From positions 1-10,883 of the forward strand of contig DATBMY010000363.1 in NCBI GenBank assembly GCA_036554605.1: DNA of 10,883 bases, given 5' to 3'. The position numbers were made by a program, and so were the translations under genes. A model generated the notes under the pieces. That model ran no database searches, was not told where the DNA came from, and worked only from the letters and a program-made list of their open reading frames with translations. Positions 7,205-10,883 of the stretch are shown here, in pieces. The stretch's first letter is position 1, and each line of letters opens with the position of its first letter. The DNA is from DATBMY01 sp036554605. Its GTDB lineage: Bacteria; Acidobacteriota; Blastocatellia; UBA7656.

Positions 7205-7241
7205 AGAAGTGAAGTAAGGCGCGCCTTACTTCACTTCTTTT
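7205..7241 (+). terminator. 34-bp perfect palindrome terminating fbaB and overlapping the 3' end of the convergent gene
   Basis: Bases 7205-7238 form a perfect palindrome (left arm AGAAGTGAAGTAAGGCG and its exact complement), which folds as a 15-bp stem with a CGCG loop. A T run follows at 7238-7241 on the plus strand, so it suits fbaB, whose stop is 39 nt upstream. On the minus strand the hairpin is followed by A's, so it is a poor intrinsic terminator there. The right arm encodes the last codons and TAA (7228-7226) of the minus-strand gene. The centre is the 8-bp palindrome GGCGCGCC. Confidence 0.8.
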
Positions 7242-8044
7242 AGGTTCGCCGGTTTCGTGAAGAGCCTTTCCGGTATCTGCTCGTTGAAGCGCACACCGTC
7301 GAAAATGGCGCGCGCGCTCTGCTGCCCTTCCCGATAAAAGTCCTGTATGCTCGGGTACATTATCCCGTCGTAATCAACCCACCTGAAATAGCGGGCCTGC
7401 TGGGCGACAGTTCCCTTCTCTTCCACGATCTTGTATTCGGACATGAGCGGCAGCTTCGTACGAGTGTCGAAGTGCAGCGTGATCGACGCGCCATCCGAGA
7501 AATCTATCCGCACGGCTTCCGAGAAGGTTTTCGTCCACGGCTCGCGGCGGCCGATGAATACTAGCTTTGCATCGTTTTGCTTCCAACCATTGCGCAGCAT
7601 GTTATCGAGATCGAACCTCATGCTCTGCTGAGACCTGCGCACCTGTTCTTCGGTCTGGTCGCGTATCATCTTTTGCCGGGCTTCATAGACCCAGTTGGCC
7701 TCCGGCGAGTTGGACTGAACGAACTTGCTGTCGCCCTTTCCAAACTCTATGCGCTCGCGGTCCGGATAGGCCATATAATAGACAAACCCCATGGGATTTA
7801 ACGGCATGCCCTTATCATAAGGCGTGTATTGACCGCGGCTGACAATGGTTCGCACGCCGAGGTACTTGTCGCCTCCAAGCGCTTTTATGGCTGATTGGAT
7901 CAAAGCCTCTGCCTTTGCCCGGTCCTCTGTCTCATGCTCCTGCGCCGAAACCGCCCCGAGCGGCGCGAGCAAAAGTGCGAGCATCATAAGTAACTGCATA
8001 ACCACCGGCGATAACTTCCCTTCGATAATGTATGGGCTGATCAA
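7226..8044 (-). CDS. Secreted LolA/LolB-like (outer membrane lipoprotein-sorting-like) protein
   Basis: A 272-aa exported protein. It has an N-terminal Sec signal (hydrophobic about 17-33, probable cleavage at AVSA/QE near residue 34-35), then a helix (AKAEALIQSAIKALGGDKYLG) and a run of beta strands. This pattern, with 'IKALGG...VRTIVSRGQ' early and 'LPLMSEYKIVEEKGTVAQQARYF' and 'YPSIQDFY' later, is seen in periplasmic proteins annotated as outer-membrane-lipoprotein-sorting or LolA/LolB-fold, which bind acyl chains or lipoproteins. There is no cysteine, so it is not itself a lipoprotein. True LolA function is not shown; the family is broad. Start: TTG 8044 has a GTGGGAA Shine-Dalgarno-like run 7 nt upstream and gives a longer n-region with Lys10. 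GTG 8005 and ATG 7999 are alternatives but would leave the signal peptide without a positive charge. The last codons lie inside a shared palindrome with fbaB. It is divergent from rluB. Confidence 0.85.
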   Translation of the reverse strand: MISPYIIEGKLSPVVMQLLMMLALLLAPLGAVSAQEHETEDRAKAEALIQSAIKALGGDKYLGVRTIVSRGQYTPYDKGMPLNPMGFVYYMAYPDRERIEFGKGDSKFVQSNSPEANWVYEARQKMIRDQTEEQVRRSQQSMRFDLDNMLRNGWKQNDAKLVFIGRREPWTKTFSEAVRIDFSDGASITLHFDTRTKLPLMSEYKIVEEKGTVAQQARYFRWVDYDGIMYPSIQDFYREGQQSARAIFDGVRFNEQIPERLFTKPANLKEVK

Positions 8045-8064
8045 TTGATCGTTCCCACAAAGAG

Positions 8065-8073
8065 ATTATCACA
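8065..8073 (-). promoter_or_regulatory. Extended -10 promoter for the LolA-like gene
   Basis: Read on the minus strand, TGTGATAAT (8073-8065) is an extended -10 element (TGn followed by GATAAT, five of six). The -35 position carries no good match, as is common for extended -10 promoters. RNA would begin near 8058, about 14 nt before TTG 8044, which favours that start codon. Confidence 0.4.
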
Positions 8074-8085
8074 GGCGCGCGACGG

Positions 8086-8114
8086 TTTACACCGGGCCTT
8101 GAGGTGATTAGACT
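8086..8114 (+). promoter_or_regulatory. Candidate promoter of the pseudouridine synthase gene
   Basis: TTTACA (8086-8091, five of six), a 17-nt spacer and TAGACT (8109-8114, four of six). The predicted RNA start, about 7 nt downstream, falls at 8121-8122, on the ATG chosen for the gene. That would make the transcript leaderless. An upstream start with use of GAGGTGA (8101-8107) as ribosome-binding site is the alternative. Confidence 0.4.
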
Positions 8115-8121
8115 TTTGCTG

Positions 8122-8922
8122 ATGCGGGAACGACTTCAAAAGATAATCGCCGCAACAGGCATAGCGTCACGCCGCAAAGCAGAAGAGATGATCTCAAACG
8201 GCGAGGTAACCGTAAACGGCAAGCTGGTCACCGAGCTTGGCGCAAAGGCCGACCCCGAGCAAGATCACATAAAAGTTCGCGGCAAGCTGATCAACCCGAA
8301 GGTGGGGCGGCCGAAGCGGTACTTTCTGGTCAACAAACCTAAAGGGTACATATCCACCGTATCCGATCCGCTCGGACGCCCGCTTGTCGCGCACATTCTT
8401 CCGCCCTCATACCGCCGGGGAATTCATCCGGTCGGGAGGCTTGACTTCAATACCGAAGGGCTCATCGTGTTGACTAACGACGGCGACCTGACCCGTTTAA
8501 TAACCGAGGCGGGTAAGATTGATAAGGTCTACCACGTTAAAGTCAAAGGCTCGCCGCCCGATGAATTGATCGAGCGGCTCAGGCAGGGCATCAATCTAAA
8601 TGGATCGCGCACCGCGCCCGCCGATATAAAGCTCATCGAAAAGACTAGAGAGGCCGGCAATAGCTGGTTCGAGGTCACCCTGCGTCAGGGCAAGAACCAG
8701 CAGATACGCCGTATGTTCGATGCGATAGGCCATTCGGTCGTGAAGCTGCGCCGCGTGCGTATCGGGCATCTCGGCGACGAGGGTCTCGCGGTCGGGCATT
8801 ATCGAGAGCTGAAGCCGGGCGAAGTGACCCGTTTCTTTCAGCCCGCGGCGAAACCGAAGCCGCGCAATCGAGCGCGCCGCCCCGGGAAAAAAACCACCGC
8901 TAAAGGGCGCGCAAACTTTTGA
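8122..8922 (+). CDS. rluB: RluB/RsuA-family rRNA pseudouridine synthase
   Basis: Isomerises a specific uridine in rRNA to pseudouridine; RluB acts on 23S rRNA and RsuA on 16S rRNA. From ATG 8122 (266 aa): an S4 RNA-binding domain at about 1-60 (RERLQKIIAATGIASRRKAEEMI, VTVNGK); then the catalytic domain with NKPKGYISTVSDPLGRP (71-87); the active-site motif GRLDFNTEGLIVLTNDG with catalytic Asp108; KNQQIRRM (191-198) and HSVVKLRRVRIGH; and finally a basic, Pro/Lys/Arg-rich tail (about 241-266) likely to bind RNA. The NKPKGY and DPLGRP spacing favours RluB over RsuA, but the target base cannot be read from sequence. Start: ATG 8122 gives the usual 'M-x-ERLQK' start of the family. TTG 8116 lies 8 nt after GAGGTGA, and GTG 8104 lacks a ribosome-binding site. 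It ends 14 bp from the convergent radical SAM gene. Confidence 0.93.
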   Translation: MRERLQKIIAATGIASRRKAEEMISNGEVTVNGKLVTELGAKADPEQDHIKVRGKLINPKVGRPKRYFLVNKPKGYISTVSDPLGRPLVAHILPPSYRRGIHPVGRLDFNTEGLIVLTNDGDLTRLITEAGKIDKVYHVKVKGSPPDELIERLRQGINLNGSRTAPADIKLIEKTREAGNSWFEVTLRQGKNQQIRRMFDAIGHSVVKLRRVRIGHLGDEGLAVGHYRELKPGEVTRFFQPAAKPKPRNRARRPGKKTTAKGRANF

Positions 8923-8936
8923 TCCTCGGAAACAGA

Positions 8937-10706
8937 TTATACTGCTCGCCCCCGGCGGGCTGACTCAAGCTGCTGCAATCGACCTACGTAGGTTTGCGCC
9001 ACCTCGGACTGGAACAACTCGCGGTTATCTATCTCGTCGTCGGCGACGGGTTCAAGCGCCAGATCCGTATAGTCGTAGCGTCGCGGGTCGCGCTTGATTT
9101 TTAGATAGATGAGCCGCAGCCGCATATAGAGCGAAATCCATCGAATCTGCTTCCACGCGGTTTCAAAAAAATACTTCGGGTAGAAGAGCAAGATGGGTTC
9201 GAGCGGAAGACCCGGCCTGCGGTCGCGGCGGAATTTGAGGCGCAGAAATCCGCCCTCAAGCGGATGTATCTTCTCGACGTCGATGCAGCCCTTGAACCAG
9301 ACGATAAAAAAGAGTGTCTTGCCAGGGCTCGACCCCGTGGCCATTGCCCGCCTGAGCACCGTTTCAACGTGCTCGATGGTGTAGTAGGTCTCCCACGCCG
9401 ACCGGTAGACCTGCTCCCATTGATCGCGCGACATTCGCGGGTGGCCGGTGACCGCATGATTGAGGTCGTATTTATTTATATCCCGATCCATCCAGGCGCC
9501 GGACTCGTGTAGTCTCCGGTGATCTTCGGAGCCCGGCAGCGGTGTAAGGTAAAAGAATTCGAGCAGGTCGACGGGCAGCTCTTTTTGGATGACTCGGATG
9601 TCGCGTAGAATCGCATCCGGCGTATCGTTGGGAAAGCCGAGAATGTAGCCGCAATAGGTCACGATCTTTGCCTGCTTCCACGCGAGCAGCATCTTGCGAT
9701 ATTCGGTGATCTTGTTCTGCCTTTTCTTTGCGCCGATAAGGTTGTCGGGGTTGATGTTCTCAAGCCCGATGAAGACGCGCTTGACTCCGGCGCGGGCGGC
9801 TTTCTCGATAAAGTCTGGTATGCGGTGGCACAGCGTATCTACCTGAATGATGAAACTCATCTCCAGCTTCTCGACCTCGCGCAGATGAATGAGGCGATCG
9901 AGAATTGCTTCCCAGTTCTTATTTCGAGCGAAATTGTCATCGGTGATAAAGAACCGGTGGAGCCCCTGGGCTACATTCATGCGCACGATCTGTTCCACGT
10001 CATCCGGCGAGCGATGGCGCGATTTGCGCCCCTGCACGTTGATGATGGTGCAGAACGAGCATTGATAAGGGCAGCCGCGTCCCGCGTCAAGACTCGTATT
10101 TGCCCCGGCGGTTCGCTTGACCCGTTCCGCGGGCAGCAGTGGCATCGCCGCGCCTTCCATGCCGGGCAAATCATTCATGAAATTGTATAGCGGCCGGAGG
10201 CTCCCGTTTTGTGCGTCGCTGAGCACCTGCGCCAGGCGGCCTTCGGCTTCGCCCGCGAAGAGCGAGACTCCCATCTCGGCGGCGCGGCTCACATCCGGAT
10301 CGCGCTCTTTGAGCATCGCGATAGTGCCCGAGACATGAAAGCCGCCAATGGCGACGAGGATGCCGCGCCGGCGCAAAGGGGCCGCAATGTCGAGCGCTCG
10401 CGGAAACTGGTTCGATTGTACGCCGACCATCATCACCATCCCCGCGCCGGCCTCTTCCACAAGCGCCGCGATACGCGCCGGGCGTATGTGCGTATTAGTT
10501 TCGTCGAAGGCGTGAATATCTATCTGGACGTCGTCGCCAAGCACCTTCTGTCCGGCGCATTCCAGAGCAAGCCCATAAAGCACCGCCAGCGAATTCGATG
10601 GAATGGCGGATCGAAACCATTGTATGACGTAACCATCGTCATCGTAATGCGACGGCTTAATTAAGATAAGGCAGAAACGGCGCGACGGCTTTAGATCAGA
10701 TTCCAT
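8937..10706 (-). CDS. B12-binding-domain radical SAM protein of unknown substrate
   Basis: A 589-aa enzyme of the BchE-like B12-binding radical SAM group. Residues about 11-165 form a Rossmann-like cobalamin-binding-type domain (FCLILIKPSHYDDD, AIGGFHVSGT, LFAGEAEGRL). The radical SAM core follows at about 200-400, with the cluster motif CPYQCSFC (Cys212, Cys216, Cys219), then FFITDDNFARN, VDTLCHRIPDFIEKAARAGVKRVFIGLEN, GYILGFPNDTP and FFYLTPLPGSEDH. The 170-residue C-terminal region is rich in aromatic and basic residues and may lie at the membrane (ILLFYPKYFFETAWKQIRWISLYMRLRLIYLKIKR); I do not recognise it as a domain. The classical DxHxxG cobalamin motif is absent, as in many relatives, so B12 use is uncertain. 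ATG 10706 follows AAAGGGGAAAG, a purine-rich ribosome-binding site. No other pathway gene sits beside it, so substrate (lipid, cofactor or natural product) is open. Confidence 0.93.
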   Translation of the reverse strand: MESDLKPSRRFCLILIKPSHYDDDGYVIQWFRSAIPSNSLAVLYGLALECAGQKVLGDDVQIDIHAFDETNTHIRPARIAALVEEAGAGMVMMVGVQSNQFPRALDIAAPLRRRGILVAIGGFHVSGTIAMLKERDPDVSRAAEMGVSLFAGEAEGRLAQVLSDAQNGSLRPLYNFMNDLPGMEGAAMPLLPAERVKRTAGANTSLDAGRGCPYQCSFCTIINVQGRKSRHRSPDDVEQIVRMNVAQGLHRFFITDDNFARNKNWEAILDRLIHLREVEKLEMSFIIQVDTLCHRIPDFIEKAARAGVKRVFIGLENINPDNLIGAKKRQNKITEYRKMLLAWKQAKIVTYCGYILGFPNDTPDAILRDIRVIQKELPVDLLEFFYLTPLPGSEDHRRLHESGAWMDRDINKYDLNHAVTGHPRMSRDQWEQVYRSAWETYYTIEHVETVLRRAMATGSSPGKTLFFIVWFKGCIDVEKIHPLEGGFLRLKFRRDRRPGLPLEPILLFYPKYFFETAWKQIRWISLYMRLRLIYLKIKRDPRRYDYTDLALEPVADDEIDNRELFQSEVAQTYVGRLQQLESARRGRAV

Positions 10707-10744
10707 CTTTCCCCTTTAAGTCCCAATCACTAGAATTCCCGCAG

Positions 10745-10773
10745 ATGATAACAGAATGAGACGATCTTATTAA
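10745..10773 (-). promoter_or_regulatory. Promoter of the radical SAM gene
   Basis: Read on the minus strand: TTAATA (10773-10768, four of six), a 17-nt spacer and TATCAT (10750-10745, five of six), preceded by TGT, which makes an extended -10. The RNA start would be near 10738, leaving about 31 nt before the ATG. Beyond it, 10774-10883 shows no gene I can support. Confidence 0.5.
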
Positions 10774-10883
10774 ACATCTGGGATCGAGCTTGCCAAGTCG
10801 CCACCGGTAAGTTAGCCTATCGCCTGCCTTCTTAAGTATCAAACGATAAATCCGAGACACTATTTTTTCGGGCCTGTTAGGGG

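Noticed and set aside
8936..8941. Perfect TATAAT on the minus strand at the stop codon of the radical SAM gene, pointing into rluB antisense.
   Set aside because: No -35 match at 16-18 nt, and it is formed by the final codons GCA GTA TAA; likely coincidence.
8948..8960. Small GC hairpin (GCCC/GGGC, 5-nt loop) at the rluB/radical SAM junction.
   Set aside because: The stem is only 4 bp, there is no T run on either strand, and it lies in coding sequence; not supportable as a terminator.
10209..10664. Plus-strand frame of 151 codons opposite the radical SAM gene.
   Set aside because: It is antisense to the conserved B12-like domain and has no promoter, ribosome-binding site or recognisable protein features.
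1..10883. Mobile elements, CRISPR arrays, tRNA/rRNA genes, toxin-antitoxin or defence cassettes.
   Set aside because: I looked for them and saw no direct repeats with spacers, no transposase or integrase motifs, no tRNA-like folds and no defence domains.

Overview
The window holds seven chromosomal genes of ordinary housekeeping type in a GC-rich bacterium. The genes are loosely spaced, mostly have their own promoters, and do not form one operon. The mix suggests a Gram-negative, didermal, non-proteobacterial lineage: a PBP1b-type class A penicillin-binding protein with a UB2H-like domain, a periplasmic LolA/LolB-like protein, an FbaB-type aldolase, and unusually heavy ATA use for isoleucine despite high GC. 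Acidobacteriota is my best guess. It rests on protein 'feel' and gene mix, not on any search.

Layout. From 2 to 2191 (+) lies the C-terminal part of the replicative DNA polymerase III alpha subunit (dnaE), cut off at the left edge. A 237-bp gap follows with a GC hairpin, a sigma70-like promoter and an inverted-repeat leader. Next is the bifunctional peptidoglycan synthase (2429-4972, +), with an awkward TTG start. After a 187-bp gap with its own promoter comes a small secreted protein (5160-5798, +) resembling the allene-oxide-cyclase/dirigent-like beta-barrel group. The 314-bp gap that follows is the most interesting non-coding stretch. It has two consecutive intrinsic terminators, an anti-Shine-Dalgarno-like CCTCCTT between them, and a strong promoter for class I fructose-bisphosphate aldolase fbaB (6113-7165, +).

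fbaB converges on a minus-strand gene for a secreted LolA/LolB-like protein (7226-8044, -). A perfect 34-bp palindrome acts as the fbaB terminator and also contains the last codons and stop of the minus-strand gene. A 59-77 bp divergent intergenic region then separates it from an RluB/RsuA-family pseudouridine synthase (8122-8922, +), which may be transcribed without a leader. That gene converges, with only 14 bp between stops, on a B12-binding-domain radical SAM protein (8937-10706, -) whose extended -10 promoter lies in the right-hand flank. The last 110 bp of the window show no gene.

I see no mobile element, CRISPR array, tRNA/rRNA or defence-type cassette. The genes serve replication, cell-wall synthesis, central carbon metabolism, envelope and ribosome modification, and do not obviously form one pathway. 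The best leads are regulatory or orphan: the double-terminator interval, the shared palindromic terminator, the PBP leader, and two proteins of unknown substrate.
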